From JBGFRR01 sp041695045 (lineage in GTDB: Bacteria > Bacteroidota > Ignavibacteria > UBA10030): 64,000 bases of DNA. Made by a program: the position numbers and the translations under genes. The notes under the pieces were generated by a model that saw only the letters and a program-made list of their open reading frames with translations, was not told the DNA's origin and did no database searches. Below, in pieces: positions 25,008-33,716 of the stretch (the stretch's first letter is position 1; each line of letters starts with the position of its first letter). Location: positions 1-64,000 of the forward strand of contig JBGFRR010000074.1 in NCBI GenBank assembly GCA_041695045.1, given 5' to 3'.

Positions 25008-26509
25008 CGTGTGGAAATGGGTTGAGTCAAAAGCTGCAGCGCTTTCAAATTTGCGCTTAATTTTTCCATCGTCTCCTCATACTCACGCTCCGGAACAGAA
25101 TCTGCGACGATACCCGCCCCGGCCTGAAAATAGAGCACATCGTCTTTCGCAATGATGGTACGGATGGCGATGCAGGAGTCGATGTTGCCTGAGAAATCAA
25201 TATACGCGATTGCTCCTCCGTAAACTCCGCGGGTGACCGGCTCCAATTCGGCAATGATTTGCATGGCGCGAATTTTTGGCGCGCCGGTCAGCGTTCCGGC
25301 AGGAAAACAGGAGAAGAGCGCGTCGATGGGCGAGAGGCCCCGCTGAAGCTTTCCCCGCACGCTCGATACGATGTGCATCACATGCGAGTAGCGCTCGATG
25401 ACCATAAATTCCGGAATCCTCACCGAGCCGTACTCGCTGATCCGGCCGATGTCGTTCCTCCCAAGGTCAACGAGCATGAGATGTTCGGCACGCTCCTTGG
25501 GGTCATTCAGCAATTCTTCCTGCAGGGTGCGGTCTTCTTCCTCGTTCGATCCGCGTCGGCGTGTCCCTGCGATGGGACGCGTTTCAACGACTCCTCCCTC
25601 GACACGAACAAGCATCTCCGGCGATGAGCCGATGACGGAAAAGTCCTTCATCCGCAGATAATACATGTACGGCGACGGATTGACGAGACGAAGTGAACGG
25701 TAAAGGTCAAAGTGGTCGACGACTGCCTTTTGTCTCAATCGTTGGGAGAGCACAACTTGAAAAATATCCCCCTCCACAATGTAGTGTTTCGAACGCTCTA
25801 CCTTCTTGCAAAAGGCTTCCTTGCTGAGAACATATTCCAGCGCACCGTTGGTTTGCGCGCGTCCGACTTCCGGCGCCTTCTGGTGTACGAGAAGGTCTTT
25901 CATGCGTTCAATCTCTGAAGCTGCTTTCTCATACTCTTTGCGAAGGTCGGCTTCACAAAGTTCCGGACTGGAGCAATAGGCGTTGGAGATGAGAGAGACC
26001 TCGTGCTTCAGGTTGTCGAAGACAAGCACAACATCGAAGAACATCAAGATGGCGTCTGGAATCGCAAGCTCGTCGACGTCAGCCTTGGAGATGTCCTCGA
26101 TGAGTCGCACTGATTCGTAGCCAAAATACCCCACCGCGCCTCCAGTGAGACGCGGCAAACCGGCAATGCGCACAGGACGCAGATGGTTGAAGAGCTTCTT
26201 CAGCGCGTCGAGTGGACGGTCGTCGGGATGTACCTGCTTCGGCAGTGCTACAACATCGTCATGAAACGTGTCGATGAAAAAAGAATGCTCGCGAATGGTA
26301 AACGTCATAAACGGATTGTAGCCGATGAAGGAATACCGGCCGATGCGTTCTCCTCCTTCGACGCTTTCAAGCAGGAAGGAATACGGACTGGTGTCTCGAA
26401 CTTTGAGATACACGGAGACGGGCGTCTCCGTATCGACGAGCAGTTGTTCGAACAGAGGGACGACATTCCCTTCGCGCGCGAGCGCACGGAATTCTTCAAA
26501 CGTCATCAT
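25004..26509 (-). CDS. trpE: Anthranilate synthase component I
   Basis: TrpE turns chorismate into anthranilate using ammonia from TrpG. The C-terminal chorismate-binding domain has RPIAGTRRRG, DLGRNDIGRISEYGSV, HIVSSVRG and CFPAGTLTGAPKIRAM, followed by the GGAIAYIDFSGNIDSC region. The N-terminal half (about 40-200) includes the feedback region (LESVEGGERIGRYSFIG). The length of 501 residues is normal. Two ATG codons lie at 26509 and 26506; the first overlaps the thioesterase stop. Confidence 0.94.
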   Translation of the reverse strand: MMTFEEFRALAREGNVVPLFEQLLVDTETPVSVYLKVRDTSPYSFLLESVEGGERIGRYSFIGYNPFMTFTIREHSFFIDTFHDDVVALPKQVHPDDRPLDALKKLFNHLRPVRIAGLPRLTGGAVGYFGYESVRLIEDISKADVDELAIPDAILMFFDVVLVFDNLKHEVSLISNAYCSSPELCEADLRKEYEKAASEIERMKDLLVHQKAPEVGRAQTNGALEYVLSKEAFCKKVERSKHYIVEGDIFQVVLSQRLRQKAVVDHFDLYRSLRLVNPSPYMYYLRMKDFSVIGSSPEMLVRVEGGVVETRPIAGTRRRGSNEEEDRTLQEELLNDPKERAEHLMLVDLGRNDIGRISEYGSVRIPEFMVIERYSHVMHIVSSVRGKLQRGLSPIDALFSCFPAGTLTGAPKIRAMQIIAELEPVTRGVYGGAIAYIDFSGNIDSCIAIRTIIAKDDVLYFQAGAGIVADSVPEREYEETMEKLSANLKALQLLTQPISTR

Positions 26510-26967
26510 ACGTCGTACGTCGGCCAGGAAATCTGGCAGGCGCTTCCTTCAAATTCCTGAATCAGCTTCCGGTAATCATCGCTCACGGTCTTGGGACGGT
26601 TGGTATGAGGATCAAGCCACACATGCACGGCTACATTCTCGGCAATGATCGCGCCGTCCGAACGCCGCTCCAGTATGCCTTCCATTGCGAAACTCGTATT
26701 CCTGATGGCTGCAGTTCTTGTGTAGACGCGCAACACGTCGTCAAAGTGAGCGGGGACTTTGTAGTCGATTTCGTTTCGCACAAGGACGATCTTGTTCTTG
26801 CTCTGGATGACGTCGTGGTTCAGCTCAACCTTTAAGTGTTTGAGATACTCGATGCGGCCGACTTCAAAGTATTGGAGGTAGACCGCGTTGTGAACGATCC
26901 CCTGCCAGTCCACCTCGTAATTCCTGACACGTATCTCTGTGGTATGTCGAAACAGTTTTTTATCCAT
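26506..26967 (-). CDS. Acyl-CoA thioesterase of the YbgC/FadM hot-dog family
   Basis: The sequence YEVDWQGIVHNAVYLQYFEVGRIEYL (in two motifs, VDWQGIVHN being the active-site loop with its Asp) identifies a 4-hydroxybenzoyl-CoA-type hot-dog thioesterase. It has 153 residues and is probably cytoplasmic. Such enzymes hydrolyse short- or long-chain acyl-CoA; the substrate cannot be told. It overlaps trpE by four bases and follows the threonine aldolase by 25 bases, in an operon otherwise mixed in function. Confidence 0.85.
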   Translation of the reverse strand: MDKKLFRHTTEIRVRNYEVDWQGIVHNAVYLQYFEVGRIEYLKHLKVELNHDVIQSKNKIVLVRNEIDYKVPAHFDDVLRVYTRTAAIRNTSFAMEGILERRSDGAIIAENVAVHVWLDPHTNRPKTVSDDYRKLIQEFEGSACQISWPTYDV

Positions 26968-26992
26968 GTGTTTGAGCGAAGTGCTTTCTTAT

Positions 26993-28013
26993 TCATTCCG
27001 CGGCAACATGGACATCATCTATCGATACGTCCATATGCATCACTGCTCGGATTGAGCTTGGTCCCGCTTCAGTCACGAGGATTCCCAGTCCGCGTAATTG
27101 AGCAATGACCGCTGCGGGTGGTTTTCCCGTTTCCGCAATGTCAATCACCACAATGTTGGTCTCAACCGTTTTCATGTCGATGTGGATGCCGGGAGTGTCT
27201 GCGAGGAGGTGTGCGAACGCGCGCGCCTTCTGATGGTCCTCTGCCAACCGCTCGACGTGATGCTCGAGAGCGTAAAGAGCACCTGCGGCAATGATGCCGG
27301 CTTGTCGCATCCCGCCGCCGAAGATTTTCCGGAACTTCCTTGCCCGTTCAATATTCCCCCTCGTGCTCACAAGCGCTGACCCGACAGGCGCGCCTAAGCC
27401 TTTCGAGAAACAGACCGCAACAGTGTCGGCGTGGACTGCATAGTCGCCCGGATGAACGCCGGACGCGACCCACGCATTCCAGATGCGTGCGCCGTCAAGA
27501 TGCACTCTCAGCCCATGGGATGTCGCAAACGAGCGAACGGCTGCCATCGTCTCGAGCGGGTAGACTGTCCCTCCCGCCCTGTTGTGCGTGTTCTCAACGC
27601 AGACCAGCGACGTCCGCGGCATGTAGTAGACGTCCGGGCGGATTGCCGCTTCGATGTCCGACGGCTGAATGAATCCCCGCCTCCCCTCGACGGGATGAAG
27701 CTGCACATTCGAAAGCAGTGAGGGGGGCAGCCGTTTCATAGTTGAAGATATGCGACCCCCGCTCAACGATGATCTCGTCCCCCGGCTGTGTAAGGACTTT
27801 CATAGCGAGCTGGTTCGCCATCACGCCGGATGGCACGAACAACGCCGCCTCTTTCCTCAGGAGTTCCGCAACTCGCTCTTCGAGCTTCGTAACCGTTGGA
27901 TCCTCTCCGAACACATCGTCGCCAACCTCCGCTTCTGCGATCGCTTTGCGCATTCCTGCTGTCGGGCGTGTGACGGTGTCGCTGCGAAGGTCAATGAGGG
28001 GATTCGGCTCCAT
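26993..28013 (-). pseudogene. ltaE: Low-specificity L-threonine aldolase, interrupted by a one-base frameshift
   Basis: Two frames together make a full PLP-dependent threonine aldolase, which cleaves threonine to glycine and acetaldehyde. The N-terminal part (from ATG 28013) reads DLRSDTVTRPTAGMRKA to SHIFNYETAAP; the C-terminal part resumes as LLSNVQLHPVEGRRGF and carries VHLDGARIWNA and CFSKGLGAPVGS with the PLP lysine. They join at a run of six G on the plus strand (27722-27727); five would restore NYETAAPSLLSNVQ. It is therefore either a sequencing or assembly error, or a fresh mutation; neither half shows other damage. The start overlaps the end of lnt. Confidence 0.85.
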
Positions 28014-29667
28014 CGTGCTTTCGTCTTCGCTTAAGAAATGCAATGATAAGAGTTCCCCCCGCCAATACCGCACAGAGTTGTGCGAGTGCATCGCCGACCC
28101 GCACATACACTGTTTCATCCGAGCGGGCCTCAATCTCGCCCGAAAGAATTACGGCAGAATACAGGTCTGTCGTTTGATGCATCCGCCCCGTCGGGTCAAC
28201 GAAGCCGGAGATGCCTCCGTTTGCGCAGCGCACAATCCAGCGTCGTGTCTCAATCGCTCGGAACGAAGCATACGCCGCGTGCTGGTAGGCGCCCGATGTG
28301 TTCCCCCACCAGCTATCGTTGGTGATGGTCACAAGGAACTCTGCTCCGCTGCGCACAAAGTCCCGTACGTAATGCGGATACACCGACTCATAGCAGATCA
28401 TACCGGAGAAGCCGACGTTGCCTGTTTTCGTCTCGAGCTGATAGACGGTTTGCTCTGTCCCCTTCCCCCATCCGCTGATTCCTACCGACCACTTGAGCGG
28501 CTCGATGAGAAATGAGAACGTCTCAGCGTACGGCACACGCTCTGCGAATGGAACAAGGATGTTCTTTTTGTACGTCTCTCCAACCAGCTTCGACGGCTGG
28601 ATGAGTGTAGCGGCATTGTAGTAATCGACAAACACATCGGAGTCGCGCATTCGCACAGCCGTGACGGGCGCACTCAGCGAATCAAAATACTCCACAGCGG
28701 AAAAACCGGTAAAGACTGCTACGTTCATCGCGTCGATGGCGGCTTTATAGTTCCCCCAATAATGCGAGAAGCGCGGCGAGAGGACTTCAAACGGAATCGC
28801 CGTCTCAGGCCAAACAACAAGGTCGTGCGGCTCCTGCAAAAGCTTCTGCGTTTCCAACAAGAGCGTCCGCACCTGTTGCTGATACGAATCCCACTTCGCC
28901 ATACGCCCTTCGCCCCACTTTTCCCACGGATCGACATTCGGCTGGATGATACCCACGCGGAGTTTCTGCCCTCCGGAGGGAATCTCGTATCGCTGTACCA
29001 CACTACGTCCGTACAAGAGAGGAACGAGATAGAGCAGAACCAATCCACTGAACGTTACGACGGCCGGGCGCGAACTCCATCGCCACGAACGCGTTGTAAG
29101 CTGAATCAGCAGAACAAATGCAAGAACGTTAAACGCAACAAGCAAGAGCGTGAGCGCATACACGGAACCAAACTCGACGATCTGACTCCGATACAGATCG
29201 TAAACCTGACTGTTGCCTAATGTTATCCACGGGAATGAAAACTCCGTTGACGCGTGTGAGTAGTCATACGCTACCCAGACCAGGGGGAATGCCATCAGTG
29301 CCCACGCAATGCCGGCATGGCTCCTGATGAACCAGTACGGTACTGTGACGAGCCAGTAAAACGCCGGATGAATCAGCAGCAGCGCGGCTCCTGAGATCAT
29401 CATGTAGGTATCACGCCCATGCACAAACCCGCCTACCCAGTAGAGCGTGATCGTATGGAATACGAACATCATGAGGTAGGTGTAACGCAACACCTGCGTG
29501 TATGAACGGAGGCGCTCCAGAAGCACGAGGAATGGTACGAGTCCCACATACGCCGTCGAATAGAGCGGAGACGGAGGGAACGAGACTCCGAGCATCACAC
29601 CGGAAAGGACTGCGAGCAGAATGTTTGACCCGATGCCGGAATTGCCTACGGCGCTGCGCTCTATCAT
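27991..29667 (-). CDS. lnt: Apolipoprotein N-acyltransferase
   Basis: Lnt adds the third acyl chain to bacterial lipoproteins at the outer face of the inner membrane. About seven membrane helices fill the N-terminal 200 residues, followed by a nitrilase-like domain with VWPETAIPFE (catalytic Glu), a Lys near ETYKKNILVPFAERVP, and MICYESVYPHYVRDFV with the catalytic Cys. It ends in a last helix near 530-545. The length of 558 residues is normal. It belongs with the Lol system found further upstream (35.7-38.9 kb). Confidence 0.95.
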   Translation of the reverse strand: MIERSAVGNSGIGSNILLAVLSGVMLGVSFPPSPLYSTAYVGLVPFLVLLERLRSYTQVLRYTYLMMFVFHTITLYWVGGFVHGRDTYMMISGAALLLIHPAFYWLVTVPYWFIRSHAGIAWALMAFPLVWVAYDYSHASTEFSFPWITLGNSQVYDLYRSQIVEFGSVYALTLLLVAFNVLAFVLLIQLTTRSWRWSSRPAVVTFSGLVLLYLVPLLYGRSVVQRYEIPSGGQKLRVGIIQPNVDPWEKWGEGRMAKWDSYQQQVRTLLLETQKLLQEPHDLVVWPETAIPFEVLSPRFSHYWGNYKAAIDAMNVAVFTGFSAVEYFDSLSAPVTAVRMRDSDVFVDYYNAATLIQPSKLVGETYKKNILVPFAERVPYAETFSFLIEPLKWSVGISGWGKGTEQTVYQLETKTGNVGFSGMICYESVYPHYVRDFVRSGAEFLVTITNDSWWGNTSGAYQHAAYASFRAIETRRWIVRCANGGISGFVDPTGRMHQTTDLYSAVILSGEIEARSDETVYVRVGDALAQLCAVLAGGTLIIAFLKRRRKHDGAESPH

Positions 29668-30272
29668 TGTGACACCTCTTCAGTCTGTGCTGACGAGGTG
29701 CGGCGCGTCCGCCATACTTCTCCATAGCGAAACAGCATGAGAATAAAAAAACCGCAGCCGACTCCCACCACTGCGCCGCCAAGCACATCGAACGGATAAT
29801 GTACGCCCACATAGACACGCGAAAATGAAACAGCAACGGCAAACGCCATGAACCACCACATCCCTTTGGGGATGAGGGATGAGAGCACGACTGCAGCGGC
29901 AAAGTTATTCACCGCATGCGACGACGGGAATGATAGGCCGCTGCCACACGGTACGAGCAGATGGACATCCGCTAAAACATGACACGGGCGTACACGCCCG
30001 AAGATGGACTTGAGCAACGAACTGTTCAACTGGTCGCTCAGCGCAATTGTTGGGACGAGAAGCAACGCCGCAATGCGGCCCGTCCTGCCACCCTTCCAGA
30101 GCAGCAGCACCCAGAGCAAGCCCGCCACAACGAGAGCGGGGTTGTTTTTGTTTAAGTCCGTGAGGAACGGCATCAACCAATCAAAGAGGGGGTTCTGGAG
30201 TGAATGGTTGATGAAGTAAAACACCGCACGGTCTATCGAATAGAAAAATTCAGCCACGAGGTTCCGTTGCAT
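29664..30272 (-). CDS. PAP2-family membrane phosphatase
   Basis: The three acid-phosphatase motifs are present: KSIFGRVRPC (K-X6-RP), PSSHA with FAAAVV, and SRVYVGVHYPFDVLGG. There are five or six membrane helices in 202 residues. Relatives dephosphorylate undecaprenyl diphosphate, phosphatidate or lipid A; the substrate is uncertain. It overlaps lnt by four bases and dedA by 23 bases, which places it among envelope-lipid genes and favours a lipid-carrier substrate. Confidence 0.88.
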   Translation of the reverse strand: MQRNLVAEFFYSIDRAVFYFINHSLQNPLFDWLMPFLTDLNKNNPALVVAGLLWVLLLWKGGRTGRIAALLLVPTIALSDQLNSSLLKSIFGRVRPCHVLADVHLLVPCGSGLSFPSSHAVNNFAAAVVLSSLIPKGMWWFMAFAVAVSFSRVYVGVHYPFDVLGGAVVGVGCGFFILMLFRYGEVWRTRRTSSAQTEEVSQ

Positions 30273-30909
30273 CCTTTGTCATGTGTTGAGGGGACTGACG
30301 TTGTGCACCTGCACGTTTCCTCCGCACAATTGCGCGGACGATTGCACCAAGCACAATGAGGCCGATGAGAATGGTAATGACCGTGCTGTATGTTTCGATA
30401 TGTGGAATGATCGCCCGCCAGTTCTTCCCGAGGGCACGTCCCCCGGAAAGAAGCAAACTATTCCACGCCAGCGCACTCACGCAAGAGAGAAAGACAGTCA
30501 AGCCGAACTTGAGGCTGGAGAAACCTGCAAAGAACGATATAACAGCCCGCGTACCTGCAAGGAAACGGTTGGCAACGATCAGACCGTAACCGTACTTTCG
30601 GAACCAGCCTTCCGCTTTATGAATTCCTTCTCGCGGAAGAAATTTCAGCCGACCAGTCTCGACGATTGCGTTACCGAACCAATGACCCACAGAATACATC
30701 GTCATGAAGCCGAGTGTGCTGCCTGCTGTTGCGAGGAACAACGCGAGCGCAAAATCGATCGTCCCCAAACCGATGAGGGCGCCGGCTGCAACCACGATGA
30801 CATCGCTCGGGAACGGAGGAAAAATGTTTTCGATGTACGCAATGCCCGCAACGGCAATGTACACCCAGAGCGGGTCGAGGTTCATCAGATGTTGGACGAA
30901 GTCTTCCAC
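30250..30909 (-). CDS. DedA-family membrane protein
   Basis: The protein has 219 residues and at least five hydrophobic segments, with the family motifs NIFPPFPSDVIVVAAGAL (about 28-45) and GLIVANRFLAGTRAVISFFAG (in two parts, about 108-130). Some DedA proteins are now known as flippases for undecaprenyl phosphate or phospholipids. Its neighbour is a PAP2 phosphatase, which fits a joint role in lipid-carrier recycling (inference). Confidence 0.9.
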   Translation of the reverse strand: MEDFVQHLMNLDPLWVYIAVAGIAYIENIFPPFPSDVIVVAAGALIGLGTIDFALALFLATAGSTLGFMTMYSVGHWFGNAIVETGRLKFLPREGIHKAEGWFRKYGYGLIVANRFLAGTRAVISFFAGFSSLKFGLTVFLSCVSALAWNSLLLSGGRALGKNWRAIIPHIETYSTVITILIGLIVLGAIVRAIVRRKRAGAQRQSPQHMTKDATEPRG

Positions 30910-30915
30910 GTTTCG

Positions 30916-31410
30916 TTATTGACTTCCCTCGATGCTGGCGACGGCAAATGCGGCACATCCCTCGCCGCGGCCGAGGAAGCCAAGCCCTTCATTCGTTGTG
31001 GCTTTGATGGAGATTTGATTCCGCTTGAGCTTCAGCGCTGCAGAAATCTTTTTCACCATCGTGGGGATATATTTGGCAATCTTCGGGGTTTCGAGGATCA
31101 CCATCGCATCCACATTCACGACGGTGTATCCACGGAAGGCAAGCTTCTTCGCCACGCGCTTGAGCAGCTCAAGACTGGCAATGTTCTTGTATGTACGGCT
31201 CGTGTTGGGGAAATGCGTTCCGATATCCCCAAGTGCCGCAGCACCCAGGAGTGCATCGCAAATGGCGTGAAGCACCACATCTGCATCCGAATGTCCCTCA
31301 AGTCCACGGGGATGGGGAATCCGAACTCCGCCTAACATCAGCTTGCGATTCGCGCTGAACCGATGCACATCATATCCAATCCCAAACCGCCGATGGGTTT
31401 GTGCGTTCAT
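30916..31410 (-). CDS. ispF: 2-C-methyl-D-erythritol 2,4-cyclodiphosphate synthase
   Basis: IspF makes the cyclic diphosphate of the methylerythritol phosphate route to isoprenoids. GIGYDVHRF gives the metal-binding Asp and His; LEGHSDADVVLHAICDAL and ALGDIGTHFP complete the active site, and IKATTNEGLGFLGRGEGCA the C-terminal motif. It has 164 residues, a normal size. It starts 45 bases after the acylphosphatase and stops six bases before dedA. Confidence 0.97.
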   Translation of the reverse strand: MNAQTHRRFGIGYDVHRFSANRKLMLGGVRIPHPRGLEGHSDADVVLHAICDALLGAAALGDIGTHFPNTSRTYKNIASLELLKRVAKKLAFRGYTVVNVDAMVILETPKIAKYIPTMVKKISAALKLKRNQISIKATTNEGLGFLGRGEGCAAFAVASIEGSQ

Positions 31411-31455
31411 AGGTTTGTCAAGAACAATCGGGAAAGCCGCACGGGAAATGGGAGG

Positions 31456-31731
31456 TCAACGGATGTCGAACCTGGGGTACGAGTGGTCTGGTGATTTCCA
31501 TTCGAGCTTCAGGTCGGCAACACGAGCCGAGCGAGGCCCAATCTTCACCGCGGTAATCAGCTCTTCAAGCATCGAGCGATCTCCTTCGGCCTCAATTTCC
31601 ACATCGCCATTGTAGAGGTTGCGGACAAACCCACGAAGCCCCAACTTCGTAGCTTCTCGATGTACAAAGTATCGAAACCCCACGCCCTGGACGAGGCCTT
31701 TGACAACGATGTGCACCGCTGCTTCTGCCAT
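31456..31731 (-). CDS. acyP: Acylphosphatase
   Basis: This 91-residue enzyme hydrolyses acyl phosphates. The signature VKGLVQGVGFRYFVHREA, with the catalytic Arg, and GFVRNLYNGDVEIEAEGD with the catalytic Asn, are intact. It is the first gene of the ispF-dedA-lnt-trp operon. No strong promoter is visible in the short stretch before it. Confidence 0.95.
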   Translation of the reverse strand: MAEAAVHIVVKGLVQGVGFRYFVHREATKLGLRGFVRNLYNGDVEIEAEGDRSMLEELITAVKIGPRSARVADLKLEWKSPDHSYPRFDIR

Positions 31732-31796
31732 AACGAAAGCAAGTTACGCGTTCAGTGAGTGAAAATCAACGAACCTGCTGTCGCTGGTGTTTGTGC

Positions 31797-32207
31797 TCAA
31801 CCTCGTTGAACAACCCATGTGCACACGTCGTGCGAACGCCAAACTCTCTCTGTAATCGTTGGAGCATGCCCCGTATCGCCGACGCCGAAATGCCCAATCT
31901 CATACAACCCCTCAAATCGTAATACTGTGAGACCACGGCGATGCACTTCCGCTGCCGGGCGTCGCTGTTTTTTCCCTGTCTGCGAAGCAGGAAAAACGCG
32001 ATCAACCAGCTCCATGCCCTCCAACATTGAAGGCACTCCAGCAAGCAGAGAAAGGTGAAAGAAGAATTCGGATGCTCTGAGCCGTGTTATCTCCGCCTTG
32101 TCCGTTTTGCTCATGATGGATTTTGCGCGACGAAACTTGCCGAGCATCCAGCATGCCGTTAAGCGGCAATAGACTACTTCACGGTTCGAGAGGCTCTGAC
32201 GTCTCAT
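31797..32207 (-). CDS. Doubtful small protein, possibly a decayed gene
   Basis: From ATG 32207 this frame gives about 136 residues. A helical segment near the middle (ASEFFFHLSLLAGVPSMLEG) recalls carboxymuconolactone decarboxylase-like proteins, but only weakly. The C-terminus looks random, and another frame (31766-32044) overlaps, as would be expected after a frameshift. It lies 36 bases downstream of a strong terminator, with no evident promoter or ribosome site. I do not recognise a family with any confidence. Confidence 0.3.
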   Translation of the reverse strand: MRRQSLSNREVVYCRLTACWMLGKFRRAKSIMSKTDKAEITRLRASEFFFHLSLLAGVPSMLEGMELVDRVFPASQTGKKQRRPAAEVHRRGLTVLRFEGLYEIGHFGVGDTGHAPTITERVWRSHDVCTWVVQRG

Positions 32208-32242
32208 TGCATCCCGGAATATCAAACCGAATGTCAGTCAAT

Positions 32243-32275
32243 AAAAAAGGGACGAATGAGTCGTTCGTCCCTTTT
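32243..32275 (-). terminator. Rho-independent terminator after the TPR gene
   Basis: A perfect 12-base-pair stem (32245-32256 with 32264-32275) with a 7-base loop ends in T on both strands, so it can work in both directions. On the minus strand it lies about 30 bases after the TPR protein stop codon. Confidence 0.88.
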
Positions 32276-32303
32276 GATTTCGAGTCTCGATTATGACAAT
32301 GGC

Positions 32304-33083
32304 TTATCGCCCTCTGATCCCATCCAGTTCGTACTGGGCATTCCGGCTGTACGCAGGATCCTTTTTGGCTTCATTGAACGCCGCTCGCGCCTTCGCGAAG
32401 TCTCCCAATTTTTTATAGGCAATACCGATTTCGAAATACTCAGCTCCAGTCGAGCCTCGCTTCCTCAGCTTCAGAGCTGTCTCAGCGGCGGCAATGACTT
32501 TTTCGGGCTGCTCTAACCGATTGTAAACGCGCGCAGCGAGCAGATACAGTTTGGGATTATCCTGGGTTTCCTCGAGCGCCTCGTTGATGAGCTCGTTCGC
32601 TTCGTTAAACTTGCCGCTGTCATAGAGCTGCTGTGCCTTCCCAGCATATGCTTCGCTAATGCCGCGTTTCGACGGCTCCAATTGCGGATTGTATCTGAGC
32701 GCCTGCTTGAACGATTCAATCGCCCGATCAAAATCACCACTCACAAGATAGAGTCCGCCCAACGCATTGTATCCAGGAGCGAAGTCGGTCTTGAGATTAA
32801 CCGATTCTCTCAACGAAGCTATGGCATTGTCATTTTGGCGGGAATTTTTGTATGAGAGACCAAGCTGGTAGTAGTACTTGTAATCCTTGTTTAGATTCAA
32901 CGCCGCCTTGTATTTCTCAATCGCCGCGGCGAAGTTCCCTGCGCGGAAAAGACCGTTCCCTTCGTTGTACAACTTGTCCGCTTCGATCTTCTGTGGATCA
33001 GGAGTGCCGGCACTCGCCGCCCCCTGTCCAAACGCCAGCGCCGCAACGCTGAAAATGAGAATTGCCAACACTGTGATTCGCAT
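32304..33083 (-). CDS. Exported tetratricopeptide-repeat protein
   Basis: A signal peptide (about 1-20, ending ALAFGQ) is followed by six or seven TPR units from about residue 35 to 255 (for example GNGLFRAGNFAAAIEKYKAA and GLSYKNSRQNDNAIASLRES). The repeats form protein-binding superhelices; a periplasmic scaffolding role is likely but its partner is unknown. ATG at 33083 has AAGGAG nine bases upstream; a GTG six bases earlier is too close to that site. It follows tRNA-Leu directly and may be part of the same transcript. Confidence 0.88.
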   Translation of the reverse strand: MRITVLAILIFSVAALAFGQGAASAGTPDPQKIEADKLYNEGNGLFRAGNFAAAIEKYKAALNLNKDYKYYYQLGLSYKNSRQNDNAIASLRESVNLKTDFAPGYNALGGLYLVSGDFDRAIESFKQALRYNPQLEPSKRGISEAYAGKAQQLYDSGKFNEANELINEALEETQDNPKLYLLAARVYNRLEQPEKVIAAAETALKLRKRGSTGAEYFEIGIAYKKLGDFAKARAAFNEAKKDPAYSRNAQYELDGIRGR

Positions 33084-33117
33084 GCTCACGTACTCCTTAC
33101 TGTTATGGATAAAGTGG

Positions 33118-33204
33118 TGGTGCCCGGAGCGAGACTTGAACTCGCATGCCCTAACGGGCGCCGCCCCCTCAAGACGGTGTGTCTACCAGTTCCACCATCC
33201 GGGC
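33118..33204 (-). tRNA. tRNA-Leu (anticodon GAG)
   Basis: The 87-base sequence folds as a class II tRNA: acceptor GCCCGGA/TCCGGGC, anticodon loop TTGAGGG with anticodon GAG, a long variable arm, T-loop GTTCAAGTC and encoded CCA. It reads CUC and CUU leucine codons. Confidence 0.97.
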
Positions 33205-33261
33205 TGAGGTATTGATTAAGAACAACCGCAAGCGATGAGAGTTCCCGCTGCTTGCAACGTG

Positions 33262-33333
33262 TGAGCGTGGATGGATTCGAACCATCGACCCTCTGCTTAA
33301 AAGGCAGATGCTCTACCCCTGAGCTACACGCCC
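33262..33333 (-). tRNA. tRNA-Lys (anticodon TTT)
   Basis: The acceptor arms GGGCGTG and CACGCTC pair with one G-U, the anticodon stem TCTGC/GCAGA frames the loop CTTTTAA, and the T-loop TTCGAAT is standard. The CCA end is not encoded. It precedes tRNA-Leu by 57 bases on the same strand. Confidence 0.97.
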
Positions 33334-33716
33334 GCCTACACAAACAGCGTTTCAGCCTGTCTACCGGACAGGCCCGCCTTTTGAGCAAGCGATGTCAATT
33401 GACACACTCCCGTGCAACACACAACCTTCATTGAACAGGCCGCCGGTAATATCAATGGTCTCATTCGTGGCTGGCGCGCACTTCAAGAAGTGACCATATC
33501 GTCCCGGCAAACAACGCCGTGCCGACCGCCGCCTACAAACAAATCCGTTCTTTCAGCGGCGGGCGGCATGGAACGAGCACATCTATGTTTTTGTCCGAGC
33601 TTCACCACAGCCATATCAAATGAGCGAGTGTCGTTGTTTGCCGCGTTATGCGCCGCGCTTAACTGTGCAAGAGCAAATAGGACCGTTGGCTGTCCCGACC
33701 GCCCTTTTCATTAGAG
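33334..33716. other. Intergenic region with a large hairpin (33517-33571)
   Basis: No credible gene is seen. A GC-rich inverted repeat has 16-base arms (33517-33532 and 33556-33571) with one mismatch and one G-T pair, around a 23-base loop. A smaller repeat, GCCTGTC/GGACAGGC, lies near 33356. The large hairpin is 145 bases downstream of the outer-membrane gene on the minus strand, without a T-run, so it is not a standard terminator. Confidence 0.55.

Noticed and set aside
30283..31335. Plus-strand frame of 350 codons opposite dedA and ispF
   Set aside because: Both minus-strand genes are intact known families, and the plus-strand translation is unlike a folded protein.
33630..33670. Possible integron attC site
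   Set aside because: A GCTTAAC is present, but its partner GTTATGC does not fit GTTRRRY, there is no matching imperfect palindrome and no integrase or cassette gene nearby.
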